DNA of 64,000 nucleotides from Bradyrhizobiaceae bacterium Ga0074131 (GTDB taxonomy: Bacteria; Pseudomonadota; Alphaproteobacteria; Rhizobiales; Xanthobacteraceae): NCBI GenBank assembly GCA_001464035.1, contig LNEC01000006.1:62001-126000 (forward strand). The letters run 5' to 3'. Shown here in pieces: positions 31,200 through 40,759 of this stretch. The position numbers and the translations under genes are program-made. The notes below the pieces were generated by a model. The model saw only the letters and a program-made list of their open reading frames with translations. It was not told the DNA's origin and ran no database searches. How positions within the stretch are numbered: the first letter of the stretch is position 1; every line of letters starts with the position of its first letter.

Positions 31200-31591
31200 A
31201 TGATTAGAGAAGGCGGATGCCTGTGCGGCGCGGTCCGGTTCCGGTGCGAGGGCGAACCAATCAACGTCCGCATCTGCCATTGCCGCAATTGCCAGAAGGC
31301 GATGGGTTCGCCGTTCTTCGCCCGCGCGCTGTTTCCGCAACAGGCGCTGTCGGTTGAAGGCGAAACCGCGCGCTATGCCTCATCGGCAACGATCGACCGG
31401 GTGTTCTGCAAGATCTGCGGAACGCGGCTGTTTTCCTGGCGGACCAACGGAACCGGCGCGGGCGTGGCGCTCGCAGCTTTCGACGACCGCAACGCCTTTG
31501 TGCCGACCGAACATATCTGGGTCGCCGAGAAGATGGATTGGGTGACCTCGACGACGGGCTGCCGCAGTATCCGCAAACGGTTCCGCAATGA
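31200..31591 (+). pseudogene. GFA family (Gfa-like/CENP-V domain) protein with an apparent 1-nt deletion near 31545
   Basis: MIREGGCLCGAVRFRCEGEPINVRICHCRNCQKAMGSPFFARALF...VFCKICGTRLF; the open frame then departs from DGLPQYPQTVPQ*, which lies in another frame and stops at 31589-31591; the open frame runs to 31703. Confidence 0.65.
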
Positions 31592-31699
31592 TAGGGTATG
31601 CAACCAGACCGATCCGGTCGGATGTGGCCTCGTGGTTCGAGACGGCGCAAGCGCGCCTCCGCTCCACGTGGGGCTAACTGAACCGAAACAGGACATCCA

Positions 31700-32380
31700 T
31701 TGAATATCTCCTTGTACGACGTCTCGGTCTGGGTCCTGCCGCTGATCATTGCCATCACCTTTCACGAGGCCGCGCACGCGTTCGTCGCGCACCGCCTCGG
31801 CGACAACACCGCCTTTGACCTCGGCCGCGTCAGTTTCAATCCGTTCCGGCACATCGACCCCTTCGGCACGGTGCTGCTGCCGGGGATCCTGCTGTTGTCC
31901 CACGCCCCGTTCCTGTTCGGCTACGCCAAGCCGGTGCCGGTGAATTTCGGCAATCTGAGTAATCCCCGGCTCGGCATGGTCTGGGTGGCGCTGGCGGGCC
32001 CCGCCACCAATATCGCGCTGGCCGTGGTGGCGGCGCTGGCGTTCCACGCCCTGCCCTTCGCGCCCGCCGATGCTGCGAAATGGCTCGCCGACAACCTCAA
32101 AAACGTGCTCATCATCAATGTGCTGCTGGCGGTCTTCAACATGCTGCCGATCCCGCCGCTGGACGGCGGGCGGGTCGCGGTCGGGCTGCTGCCGAACGTG
32201 CTGGCCTACCCGCTTTCCCGGCTGGAGCCCTGGGGCATGCTGATCCTGATCGCCATTCTGATCGTTCTGCCGCTGGCAGGTTCCCAGTTCGGTCTAAATC
32301 TTGATGTTATTTCAGGGATAGTGCGAACATCGACCGGCGCGGTGATCCGTTTGCTTCTCGTTTTGACCGGCAATGTGTAG
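31700..32380 (+). CDS. site-2 protease family (M50) membrane metalloprotease, TTG start
   Basis: HExxH in FHEAAHAFVAHRLGD; NMLPIPPLDGGRVAVGLLP. Confidence 0.9.
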   Translation: MNISLYDVSVWVLPLIIAITFHEAAHAFVAHRLGDNTAFDLGRVSFNPFRHIDPFGTVLLPGILLLSHAPFLFGYAKPVPVNFGNLSNPRLGMVWVALAGPATNIALAVVAALAFHALPFAPADAAKWLADNLKNVLIINVLLAVFNMLPIPPLDGGRVAVGLLPNVLAYPLSRLEPWGMLILIAILIVLPLAGSQFGLNLDVISGIVRTSTGAVIRLLLVLTGNV

Positions 32381-32442
32381 TCTAAGCTCCGAGAAGACTG
32401 CGAAAGAGACCCTGGAAACGCCGACAAAGGCCTGAGGCCAAT

Positions 32443-32865
32443 TTGATCAAAGCTGCGGATATGCTGATCGCGCGACGTGCCGACACCAGGGCGCGCGGCG
32501 ACTTTGCCACCTGGAAGATGCTGGCCAAGTTGAATGGCACCTCGTCATTGCCCGCGGAAGCCCAGAACTTCCTCGCCGGCTACAAGGCCCTGCTCGAGAA
32601 GACGCCGGAACCCGAGGCGTCGGAGGCCACCATCCATCTGATTTACCGCAGCTACTATGGCGAAATGGGCGGAGCGGGCGCACCGCCCGATATCAAGGCC
32701 CATTCGAACGGCCCGGTGACGGATAACGTCACGGCCTTCAAACGGCCGGCGCCGCAGCCGGCCAAAGCCGCCGGCGGTCCGCCGGCAAAACCCCGGCTTC
32801 CCGTGGCGCTGATTTTCATCTGCCTCGTCGTCGTCTATGCCGGCCTGCGTTACCTCTGGCCCTGA
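32443..32865 (+). CDS. hypothetical protein with one C-terminal TM segment
   Basis: 140 aa ORF, LPVALIFICLVVVYAGLRYLWP tail anchor, downstream of the M50 protease; TTG start. Confidence 0.6.
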   Translation: MIKAADMLIARRADTRARGDFATWKMLAKLNGTSSLPAEAQNFLAGYKALLEKTPEPEASEATIHLIYRSYYGEMGGAGAPPDIKAHSNGPVTDNVTAFKRPAPQPAKAAGGPPAKPRLPVALIFICLVVVYAGLRYLWP

Positions 32866-33021
32866 GGCCAACCGATACGCGCCGGCAATTCTCCGTGACA
32901 CGAAATATTCCCGCCCTGCCGACCCTGATTTCGCGGACGGCTATGCGCCCGGCGGAATGCGCGGCATAGTGCCGGCGCCGCGATGATCTCGCGTGAATTC
33001 AAACCTGCTATCGGAGGAATA

Positions 33022-34245
33022 ATGAAGAAGCGATCGATTGCTGCGCTGGTGTTGACCACAAGCCTGGTGCTTACAGGTAGTGCGTTTGCGCAAGCCAAGC
33101 TCGACAAGGTCGTCAAGGTCGGCAGCCTCGGCGACCAGTCCGGTCTCTACGCCGACATCGGCGGTCCCGGCTCGTCCGTCGCCGCCCAGATGGCGATCGA
33201 AGATTCCGGGCTGCTGGCCAAGGGCTGGAAGATCGACCTGGTCTCGGCCGACCATCAGAACAAGCCCGACGTCGGCGTCAACATCGGCAAGCAGTGGATC
33301 GATGTCGACAAGGTCGACGTGTTCGTCGATCTCGCCAGTTCCGGCGTCGGCCTCGCGATCGCCAACCTTGCCAAGGACAAGAACGTCGTCAACCTGAACT
33401 CCGGCTCGGCGTCGTCGGATCTCACTGGCGCGCAGTGCTCGCCCAACACGATCCACTGGGTCTACGACACCTGGATGCTCGCCAACGGCACCGGCAAGGC
33501 GCTGGTCAAATCCGGCGGCGACAGCTGGTTCTTCCTGACCGCCGACTACGCCTTCGGTCACGCGCTGGAGCGCGATACCGCCGCCGTGGTCACCGCCAAT
33601 GGCGGCAAGGTGCTTGGTAACGTCCGGCATCCGCTCAACAACGCCGACTTCTCCTCCTTTCTGCTGCAGGCGCAAAGCACCAAAGCCAAGATCATCGGTC
33701 TCGCTAATGCCGGCGGCGACACCACCAACTCGATCAAGCAGGCGGCGGAGTTCGGCATCGTCGCCGGCGGCCAGAAGCTCGCGGGCATGCTGTTGTTTAT
33801 CACCGACATCCATTCGCTCGGACTCAAGGTCGCGCAGGGCCTGAACTTCACCGAGACGTTCTATTGGGACGCCAACGACAAGACCCGCGCCTTCACCAAG
33901 CGATTCAACGAGAAATACAAGAAGGGCCCGCCGACCATGGTGCAGGCCGGCGTCTATTCCTCGCTGATCCATTACTTCAAGGCGCTGGAAGCGCTCGGCG
34001 GCAACCCGCATGACGGCCGCGCCGTGGTCGCCAAGATGAAGGAAATGCCGACCGACGACGACCTGTTCGGCAAGGGTTCGATCCGCGCCGACGGCCGCAA
34101 GATCCACCCGGCCTATCTGTTCGAGGTGAAGAAGCCGGCGGAATCAAAAGCGCCGTGGGACTACTACAAACTGGTGGCCACTATCCCGGCGGAAGAAGCT
34201 TTTATTCCGCTGGACAAGAGCGCGTGCCCGCTGGTGAAGAAGTAA
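33022..34245 (+). CDS. ABC transporter substrate-binding protein, branched-chain amino acid (LivK) type
   Basis: Signal peptide MKKRSIAALVLTTSLVLTGSAFAQA; VKVGSLGDQSGLYADIGGPGSSVAAQMAIEDSG. Confidence 0.9.
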   Translation: MKKRSIAALVLTTSLVLTGSAFAQAKLDKVVKVGSLGDQSGLYADIGGPGSSVAAQMAIEDSGLLAKGWKIDLVSADHQNKPDVGVNIGKQWIDVDKVDVFVDLASSGVGLAIANLAKDKNVVNLNSGSASSDLTGAQCSPNTIHWVYDTWMLANGTGKALVKSGGDSWFFLTADYAFGHALERDTAAVVTANGGKVLGNVRHPLNNADFSSFLLQAQSTKAKIIGLANAGGDTTNSIKQAAEFGIVAGGQKLAGMLLFITDIHSLGLKVAQGLNFTETFYWDANDKTRAFTKRFNEKYKKGPPTMVQAGVYSSLIHYFKALEALGGNPHDGRAVVAKMKEMPTDDDLFGKGSIRADGRKIHPAYLFEVKKPAESKAPWDYYKLVATIPAEEAFIPLDKSACPLVKK

Positions 34246-34273
34246 GCCGACGTTACGGCGTTATGCGAACAGG

Positions 34274-34310
34274 ATGCCCGGCGAACGATCGCCGGGCATT
34301 TCTTGTTTTT
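34274..34310 (+). terminator. Rho-independent terminator
   Basis: ATGCCCGGCG-aacgat-CGCCGGGCAT followed by ttcttgttttt. Confidence 0.8.
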
Positions 34311-34370
34311 GGGGCGGCCGTTGCTACGCGCGGAGAACATGTTCGCGCTATCGTTGAGAGCTGAAAACCT

Positions 34371-34451
34371 CGTCATTGCGAGCGAAGCGAAGCAATCCAT
34401 AGCGGTGGTGAGGCATGGATTGCTTCGTCGCAAGCGCTCCTCGCGATGACG
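34371..34451. repeat. REP-like inverted repeat, copy B
   Basis: cgtcattgcgagcgaagcgaagcaatccat ... atggattgcttcgtcgcaagcgctcctcgcgatgacg. Confidence 0.8.
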
Positions 34452-34483
34452 AACCCACAGCCCTGCCTCTCCCACCCCGCCCC

Positions 34484-35278
34484 TCAGCTCTTGCCCTTGA
34501 CCCGGAAAATCACCGGCAGGGTAAAACTCAAACCCTCGTCGGCAAGCAGCGGCGGCGGTTGCGGTACCGGGTCAGCGCGCTTCAGCATCGCCAACGCGGC
34601 TTCGTCGAAGGCGGTGTCGCCCGATCCCTTGACGATGCTGGCCGAGAGCACGCGGCCCATGCGGTCGAGCGCAAAGGAGACCATGATCTCGGCGCTCTTC
34701 TGCGAACGCAGCGCCGGATAACGCTTGTGCTTGTTGAGATGGGCCACCAGCTGCTTCTGCCAGGTCGCGCGCACCCGGCGCGCGGTTTCGCCACTGCCAA
34801 TCGCAGGTGCGACCGAACGCGGCCCTTCCGGGATCGCCTCCGAACTCGGCGTCGCGGTGGCCTCGGAGGCGACCGACTCGGTGGACGCCGACGACTGCAC
34901 CGCGGCGATTTTCGGATCGTCTTCCCTTGGCTTGTTCGACTCGTTGGGCGTCACCATCCGATCGGCCTCGTCGGTCTCGGTCGGGGTGTCCTTCGGCAGT
35001 TCGGTTTCCTTGACCTCGGCCTGCTGCTCGGCCAGCGTCGGCGACGCCACCGACGCATCGGTGTCCGGCCCCGGTGGCAGGTCGGTGGCTTCCCGGCGCA
35101 GTGATGCGAATTCGATGCCAACCTCGATCGCATTCGCGCCGAGTGCCTCCTCGGTTTCGGCTTCGCGCAAATGCGCGATCGCCAGCGCGCCGCAGCCAAG
35201 GTGAAGCGCAAATGCGGCTACCGCTGCCAGAATCCACAGCCGCGGGGACGGCCTTTGCTCGGTTTCGAGATCGCACAT
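34484..35278 (-). CDS. tonB: TonB family energy transducer
   Basis: N-terminal TM, acidic/Pro-containing linker, C-terminal HKRYPALRSQKSAEIMVSFALDRMGRVLSASIVKGSGDTAFDEAALAMLKRADP. Confidence 0.85.
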   Translation of the reverse strand: MCDLETEQRPSPRLWILAAVAAFALHLGCGALAIAHLREAETEEALGANAIEVGIEFASLRREATDLPPGPDTDASVASPTLAEQQAEVKETELPKDTPTETDEADRMVTPNESNKPREDDPKIAAVQSSASTESVASEATATPSSEAIPEGPRSVAPAIGSGETARRVRATWQKQLVAHLNKHKRYPALRSQKSAEIMVSFALDRMGRVLSASIVKGSGDTAFDEAALAMLKRADPVPQPPPLLADEGLSFTLPVIFRVKGKS

Positions 35279-35296
35279 CTCGGCGTCGTTCCCGCC

Positions 35297-35770
35297 TCAG
35301 GGTTTCGGGGCGTCGGCAGCCGCCGGCGGAACGGCGCTGCCGGGAACGCCCTCCAGCGCCACCAGCTTGATCCTGGAATAGCCGCCGGCGCGCAGCAGTT
35401 CGAGGACGTCCATCAGTTCGCCATAGGGCACCGCGCGATCGGCGCGCAGGAAGACAAAGCGATCCTTGCTGGCATCCGCCATCGCATCTAGCGAGCGCAC
35501 CAGGTCGACCCGCTTGACCAGGGTCTCCCCGATCGCCACTGCGAGGTCGGGCCTGATGCTGACATAGGTCGGCTTGTCCGGCTTCTTCTGTGGCGTCGCG
35601 GTCGAGGTCGGCAGGTCGATCGGCAGGTCGACGGTCGACAGCGGCGCCGCCACCATGAAGATGATCAACAGAACCAGGATGACGTCGATGAACGGCGTGA
35701 CGTTGATCTCGTGCGTCTCCGCGAAATCATTGTCGTCGTCGAGTTCGGTGTCGGTGAGCGAAACAGCCAT
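35297..35770 (-). CDS. exbD: ExbD/TolR biopolymer transport protein
   Basis: HEINVTPFIDVILVLLIIFMVAAPL. Confidence 0.92.
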   Translation of the reverse strand: MAVSLTDTELDDDNDFAETHEINVTPFIDVILVLLIIFMVAAPLSTVDLPIDLPTSTATPQKKPDKPTYVSIRPDLAVAIGETLVKRVDLVRSLDAMADASKDRFVFLRADRAVPYGELMDVLELLRAGGYSRIKLVALEGVPGSAVPPAAADAPKP

Positions 35771-35773
35771 CGC

Positions 35774-36667
35774 CTACTCCGCCGCGCGCGAATGCGCGCC
35801 GCCGACATGGGTGCGGTCGAGGTCGCGCGACAGCAGCCGCGCCGACGCGCCCGACGCGCGGCCGACGAGTTCGAGGTAACCCTTGGTGACGCGTGCGAAG
35901 TGATTGTAGATGATCACCGCCGGAATGGCCGCGACCAGGCCGAGCGCGGTGGCGAGCAGCGCTTCGGCGATGCCGGGCGCGACCACGGCGAGGTTGGTGG
36001 TCTGCGACTTGGAGATGCCGATGAAACTGTTCATGATGCCCCATACGGTGCCGAACAGCCCGACGAACGGCGAAGTCGCGCCGATGGTGGCGAGCAATCC
36101 CATGCCGAGCCTGATCCGCCGCGCCTCGGCGCGCACGATCTCGGCGAAGCTCGATGCCGCCCGTTCCTTGATGCCGGCGTCGCTGGAAATACCCGCCGAC
36201 AGCCGCGCCTCGCGCATCGCGGCCGCCAGCAGCGACGGCAACACGCCGTCCCTGGCGCCGAGCGCGAACTGCGCCTCGGCCAGCGATCTCGCTTCGCCGA
36301 TCCGACCGAGCGCGGCGCGAAGCCTGCGCCGGGCCAGCGACAGCTCGATCATCTTGGCGATCAGGATGGTCCAGGTCACGACCGAGGCGAAGGCAAGCCC
36401 GATCATCACGGCCTTGACCACCACGTCCGCCGACTGGAACATCGACCACGGCGACATGTCGCGCGGGACCCCCGCCGGATTCAACAATCTGCCCTCGGCC
36501 GGAATCGCGATGGCCCCACTCGCTGCAGGCGCGGAGGGAGCAGCCACCGAAGGCGCGGGCGCCTGCACCGGAGGCACCGCCTGCTGTTGCGCCTGACACA
36601 ACGGCACCGACGCCGTCGCCAATGCAATGGTCACGACAAAAGCGGTTCGAAGGGAGGACATCTTCAT
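35774..36667 (-). CDS. exbB: TonB-system energizer ExbB (MotA/TolQ/ExbB family)
   Basis: LGMGLLATIGATSPFVGLFGTVWGIMNSFIGISKSQTTNLAVVAPGIAEALLATALGL. Confidence 0.92.
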   Translation of the reverse strand: MKMSSLRTAFVVTIALATASVPLCQAQQQAVPPVQAPAPSVAAPSAPAASGAIAIPAEGRLLNPAGVPRDMSPWSMFQSADVVVKAVMIGLAFASVVTWTILIAKMIELSLARRRLRAALGRIGEARSLAEAQFALGARDGVLPSLLAAAMREARLSAGISSDAGIKERAASSFAEIVRAEARRIRLGMGLLATIGATSPFVGLFGTVWGIMNSFIGISKSQTTNLAVVAPGIAEALLATALGLVAAIPAVIIYNHFARVTKGYLELVGRASGASARLLSRDLDRTHVGGAHSRAAE

Positions 36668-36970
36668 GCTTCAGCCCGGCGCAGATAGATTGTGATCAGT
36701 ACCGGTCGATCATTTGACCGTTTCAGGGTCGTTCGTCCCAGCCACCCGCCAAGATCCTGGACCTCTCTGTCGAGATCGAGGATCGGGCCGCGGGTGTGGG
36801 CATGGCGTACCATGCCCTTCAGGCCAAAAAAAGATGCGCGGCGCGACACAATCTGGAACGAACCTCCGGGCGATTGCGAACAGGCGTGATGGCGGCGGAA
36901 CGAGCCGAGCGCCTTGACTTTGACCGTTCGAGGGCACATCCGAAGAGATGTTCCTCCCGGAGCCCGTTCG

Positions 36971-37543
36971 GTGAAAATTCCCGCAAAGACTGCGATCTGC
37001 GCCGCCATACTGGCGGTGGGAGCGATCGGGCTCAGCCACGCCCAGCAAGCCGCCAAGCCGAAGGCTGCGCCATCCGCGCCAGCAGCGACGCCGGCCACGC
37101 CCCAGGTCGATCCCGCACCCGCAACGCCCGCGGCATCGGCGGGTTGGGCCGCCCGATGCACCAGCATGAGCCGCAGCGCGCCGCTCGAATGCGCGATGGA
37201 GCAGACGGCGGTTCTCAGCAAGACCGGGCAGTTGATCGTCCTCGTCAACATCCGCATGCCCGCCGACACCCGTGCGCCGGTCGCGCTGGTGCAGTTGCCG
37301 CTCGGACTCAATCTGCCGGGCGGTGCGAAACTCCAGGTCGACGACGGCAACGCGACCGACCTGCAGATCCAGACCTGCGAAAACCGGGGCTGCTACGCCG
37401 GTTCCCCGATCGCGCCCGACCTGCTCGCCGCCCTGAGATCGGGCAAGCAGCTGAAGGTATCGTTCCAGAACCTCAGCAAGGAAACCATCACCATTCCGAT
37501 CCCGCTGGCCGATTTCGCCGCGGCTTACGACAAGATCAAGTAG
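36971..37543 (+). CDS. invasion-associated locus B (IalB) family protein
   Basis: Signal peptide and WAARCTSMSRSAPLECAMEQTAVLSKTGQLIVLVNI; probable GTG start. Confidence 0.75.
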   Translation: MKIPAKTAICAAILAVGAIGLSHAQQAAKPKAAPSAPAATPATPQVDPAPATPAASAGWAARCTSMSRSAPLECAMEQTAVLSKTGQLIVLVNIRMPADTRAPVALVQLPLGLNLPGGAKLQVDDGNATDLQIQTCENRGCYAGSPIAPDLLAALRSGKQLKVSFQNLSKETITIPIPLADFAAAYDKIK

Positions 37544-37613
37544 CAGATGGACTTACGTTTGACGCCTATCTCACTGCCTCGCCATTTTGGCGGCTGCCCG
37601 ACGGTCAGGCGGG

Positions 37614-38333
37614 CTAACCGGCCTTGACCCCGATGTATACGGTGTTGCTGGCGTCGTGATCCCCGAACGAATTGTCGAAGGTCACGACATGCGCGTCCGA
37701 CGCTGAAAAGACATCCGCGAGCACCGCGCTGAACGCCGCATCCGGCGCATCGTTCGACCACAGCGCGAACACGCCGCCGGGGTTGAGATGTTCGGCAAGC
37801 CTCGCAAGCCCCTCGCGCTGGTACAGCGCAGCGTGGCGCGGATGCAACCAATGTCGCGGGGAGTGATCGATGTCCACCAGCACCGCGTCGAAGCGCCGCC
37901 CGGGCGTCGCAGGATCGAAGCCCTCCGCCGAACCCGACATCGCAAAGAAGTCGCCATGGACCAGGCGGCAGCGCCGATCGCCGGTCAGGTGCTGGCCGAG
38001 CGGCAGCAACCCCTGCTCGTGCCATTCGATAACCTCGGCCAAGGCGTCGACCACGATGAGCGATTGCACCCGTGGGTTTTCCAGCGCGGCTTGCGCGGTG
38101 TAGCCGAGCCCGAGCCCGCCGACGACGACATCGAGATGTTCGCGCGTCAGCGCCGCCAGCCCGAGCCGCGCCAGTTCGATCTCGGCTGATGTGAACCGGC
38201 TCGACATCAGGTAGGCGTCGCCGAGCTTGATCTCGTAGATGTCGATGTCGGTGGCGGGCGGCCGGCGGCGTCGCAGGCTGAGCACCCCCATCGGCGTCGG
38301 GCGGAAATCCAGCTCTTCGAAATTCACGCTCAT
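37614..38333 (-). CDS. spermidine synthase-like methyltransferase-fold protein
   Basis: VVVGGLGLGYTAQAALENPRVQSLIVVDALAEVIEWH; FDAVLVDIDHSPRHWL. Confidence 0.8.
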   Translation of the reverse strand: MSVNFEELDFRPTPMGVLSLRRRRPPATDIDIYEIKLGDAYLMSSRFTSAEIELARLGLAALTREHLDVVVGGLGLGYTAQAALENPRVQSLIVVDALAEVIEWHEQGLLPLGQHLTGDRRCRLVHGDFFAMSGSAEGFDPATPGRRFDAVLVDIDHSPRHWLHPRHAALYQREGLARLAEHLNPGGVFALWSNDAPDAAFSAVLADVFSASDAHVVTFDNSFGDHDASNTVYIGVKAG

Positions 38334-38503
38334 TCGGCACCGGCCCTCACTACGGCTCGGGCCGCGCCTCCGAGTAGCCGCGGCTCAGACCGGCCCCCTC
38401 GCAACAAGCGCATCGCCGCGCGCTTGCCAAGCCCGTAACCTAGCGGGTAGAAGAACGCAGCCTTCGACGGGACGCGCCTGATCCGTCGCCTGAACTTCAA
38501 CAA
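38330..38503 (-). CDS. small Arg-rich ORF translationally coupled to the spermidine synthase-like gene
   Basis: ATGA overlap at 38330-38333; candidate TTG start at 38503, clear of the tRNA. Confidence 0.35.
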   Translation of the reverse strand: MLKFRRRIRRVPSKAAFFYPLGYGLGKRAAMRLLRGGRSEPRLLGGAARAVVRAGAE

Positions 38504-38527
38504 TATCTTATAAGCAATTGATTTTAT

Positions 38528-38601
38528 TGGGGAATGGTGTAACGGTAGCACAACAGACTCTGACTCTGTTTGTCTAGGTTCGAATCCTAGTTCCCCAGCC
38601 A
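38528..38601 (+). tRNA. tRNA-Gln (anticodon CTG), CCA encoded
   Basis: TGGGGAA...ACAGA-CTCTGAC-TCTGT...GGTTCGAATCC...TTCCCCA-G-CCA cloverleaf. Confidence 0.95.
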
Positions 38602-38683
38602 GCTACGTTGCATGGGGTTGTTTTCGCGATTTTGTAAAGGCGCTGCGCCGCGCCCGGAGGCCGGCCCCTAACGTACCCTCGTA

Positions 38684-39976
38684 TCACCGCGCATTCGCCG
38701 GCGCATGGACGTTCCACAGATCCGCGCGCCAGTGCAGGGCGATGGCCAGCATCAGCGCGATGCCGGCGGCGGCGTAGAGCGAGGCGGTGGCGGCAAATCC
38801 GATCTCGCCGATCAGGCTGCCGGCGGCCAGAAGGCCGATCGGCAGGCTGTAGATCGCGAGCATGCGCACGCCCATCACGCGGCCGCGGAGATGTTCGCTC
38901 GCGGCGCGCATCAGGATGACGGCGACCGAGATCATGGCGAGGCTCTGCATGAAGCCCGCCAGCACAAGGCAGGCGAGCGCGGCCGGCATGCTTTGTATCT
39001 GCGCGAACACCAGCAGGGTCGCGAACCACGCGATGGTGGAGCCAATCATCAGCCGCGCCACCCGGATGCCGCCGATCAGGCTCAATGAAACGGACCCGAT
39101 CAATGAGCCGAGCGCGAAGCTGGCCACCAGGTAGCCAAGCCCGGTCTGGTCGGTGCCGTAGATGTCGCGCGCGACATAGGGCAAGAGGCCGTTGGACAAC
39201 GGATAGGCGGTCAGGTTGACGAGGAAAGCGACCCAGATCGCGGCGCGCATCCGCGGCGTGGTCCAGACATAGGCGACGCCCTCCTTCAGGTCGCGCAGCG
39301 TCGAGCGCAGCGGCGCGCCCTCCGCCAGTTCGGCGACCGGGTGCGGCTTCGAAGGCGGCGCCACGACGCAGAGGGTCAGCAGCGTGGAGACGATGTAAAG
39401 GCAGACAATCGCGACATAGGCCGGTCCCATGCCGAGGGCTGCGAACAGGCCGGCGCCGCTCAGCGCGCCCGCGAACCTTGCGGTGTCCATCGTGGTCCTT
39501 GAGATGCTGATGGCACCGATCAGCTGATCGTGCGGCATGATGGTGGCGACCAGCGCGCCGCGGACGCCGAGGTCCGACGGCCGGACCAGGCCCATGACCG
39601 CCACGATGATAAGGACATAGACCGGCGTGAGATGGCCCGTCAGCGCCAGCGTCATCAGGATGAGCGCCTGTACCGCATAAAAGGCCCGCATCATGGCGAG
39701 CAGGTCGCGGTGGCCGATGCGGTCGCCGACCACGCCGAACATCGGGGCAATCAGCGTGCCGACAAAACTGAGCGATGCGAACACCGTCAGCAGCAATACC
39801 GAACCGGTCTCGACCAGCACATACCAACCGAGAATCAGCGCCTCCATCTCGAGCGCCCAGGAGGTGAGCAGGTCGGCGGGCCACTGAAAACGGTAATTCC
39901 TGATACGGAAGGGTGCGAGCGCGGATGGCCGCGTGAACTCGCTCAAATCCCGGTGCCGCGGTTCATCGCGTTCCAC
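38684..39976 (-). CDS. MFS transporter
   Basis: Multi-TM; FGVVGDRIGHRDLLAMMRAFYAVQALILMTLAL; probable GTG start. Confidence 0.85.
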   Translation of the reverse strand: MERDEPRHRDLSEFTRPSALAPFRIRNYRFQWPADLLTSWALEMEALILGWYVLVETGSVLLLTVFASLSFVGTLIAPMFGVVGDRIGHRDLLAMMRAFYAVQALILMTLALTGHLTPVYVLIIVAVMGLVRPSDLGVRGALVATIMPHDQLIGAISISRTTMDTARFAGALSGAGLFAALGMGPAYVAIVCLYIVSTLLTLCVVAPPSKPHPVAELAEGAPLRSTLRDLKEGVAYVWTTPRMRAAIWVAFLVNLTAYPLSNGLLPYVARDIYGTDQTGLGYLVASFALGSLIGSVSLSLIGGIRVARLMIGSTIAWFATLLVFAQIQSMPAALACLVLAGFMQSLAMISVAVILMRAASEHLRGRVMGVRMLAIYSLPIGLLAAGSLIGEIGFAATASLYAAAGIALMLAIALHWRADLWNVHAPANAR

Positions 39977-40123
39977 CCTGCCCTGTTTCTTGTTAGTCCG
40001 GGGACAGCCGATTTCCCTGGGGCGGAAATCACGTCCTGGAAGTTGGACACAGGGTAGCGTTGCTATCGCCTGTGTCAATCACGCCGAACATTTGCGGCAG
40101 GACCTGCCGCCATCTGCATGGAG

Positions 40124-40372
40124 CTATTTGCCGTCGACCACACGACGGCAGCCGTCGTGGCGACAGGCGACCGCTTCCCGCAGCGCCTTCATAAAGGCGT
40201 CGCGATCGACGCGATGCTCGCCGCAGGCGTCGCCCACGGTGTGGAAACAGGCGATCGGGCAACCGACGCATCCCATCCTGAAATCGAGAAAGACACGGAT
40301 GGTCGCCGGCCGGTCGTTCATGACGTCGTGCACCAAATCGTCGAAACCGATCGGCATGCGTACCTCCATCAT
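40124..40372 (-). CDS. DUF1858 domain protein with CxxC motif
   Basis: MPIGFDDLVHDVMNDRPATIRVFLDFRMGCVGCPIACFHTVGDACGEH. Confidence 0.75.
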   Translation of the reverse strand: MMEVRMPIGFDDLVHDVMNDRPATIRVFLDFRMGCVGCPIACFHTVGDACGEHRVDRDAFMKALREAVACRHDGCRRVVDGK

Positions 40373-40759
40373 GAATCAAGGCCATGGCGGGCCGATTCCG
40401 TCTTTGCTCAGGCGCAACCTTCACGGCGATGGGCTGGAACCAGACGCCGCCGGCAGTCACCGCCGGGCCACATGGCGCCTGCTCCACCCCGATTGCGAAG
40501 CGGGGCTCCGGCGGAGTTCGCAAGCCTGCGTCTGATGCCTTGGTGAACGAGGTGTTAAGCCGCAAACGCCGCCGACCCCCGGCACGAGCGCGAATAACCT
40601 CCATTTTCGTGCACAATCCAGCGATGCGAGCGGGCCGGGCCGGTTCACAAGACGAAATCGTCACCAACATGCCGCGGATTTAATCGACCCGGAATTCCCG
40701 ACGCTTAACCGTTTCTCCAGCCCGCGATTGCATAGTGACGTCCATATCAGATTCACGAC

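Noticed and set aside
34371-34451. CRISPR-like repetition
   Set aside because: The repeats are single palindromic elements kilobases apart, with no regularly spaced array and no cas genes.
38528-38601. tRNA-Gln as an integration site for a genomic island
   Set aside because: No integrase and no direct repeat of the tRNA 3' end seen in the window.
38574-39884. 436-aa ORF in another frame of the MFS gene
   Set aside because: Arg/Pro/His-rich frame-shifted shadow of the transporter, and it extends into the tRNA.
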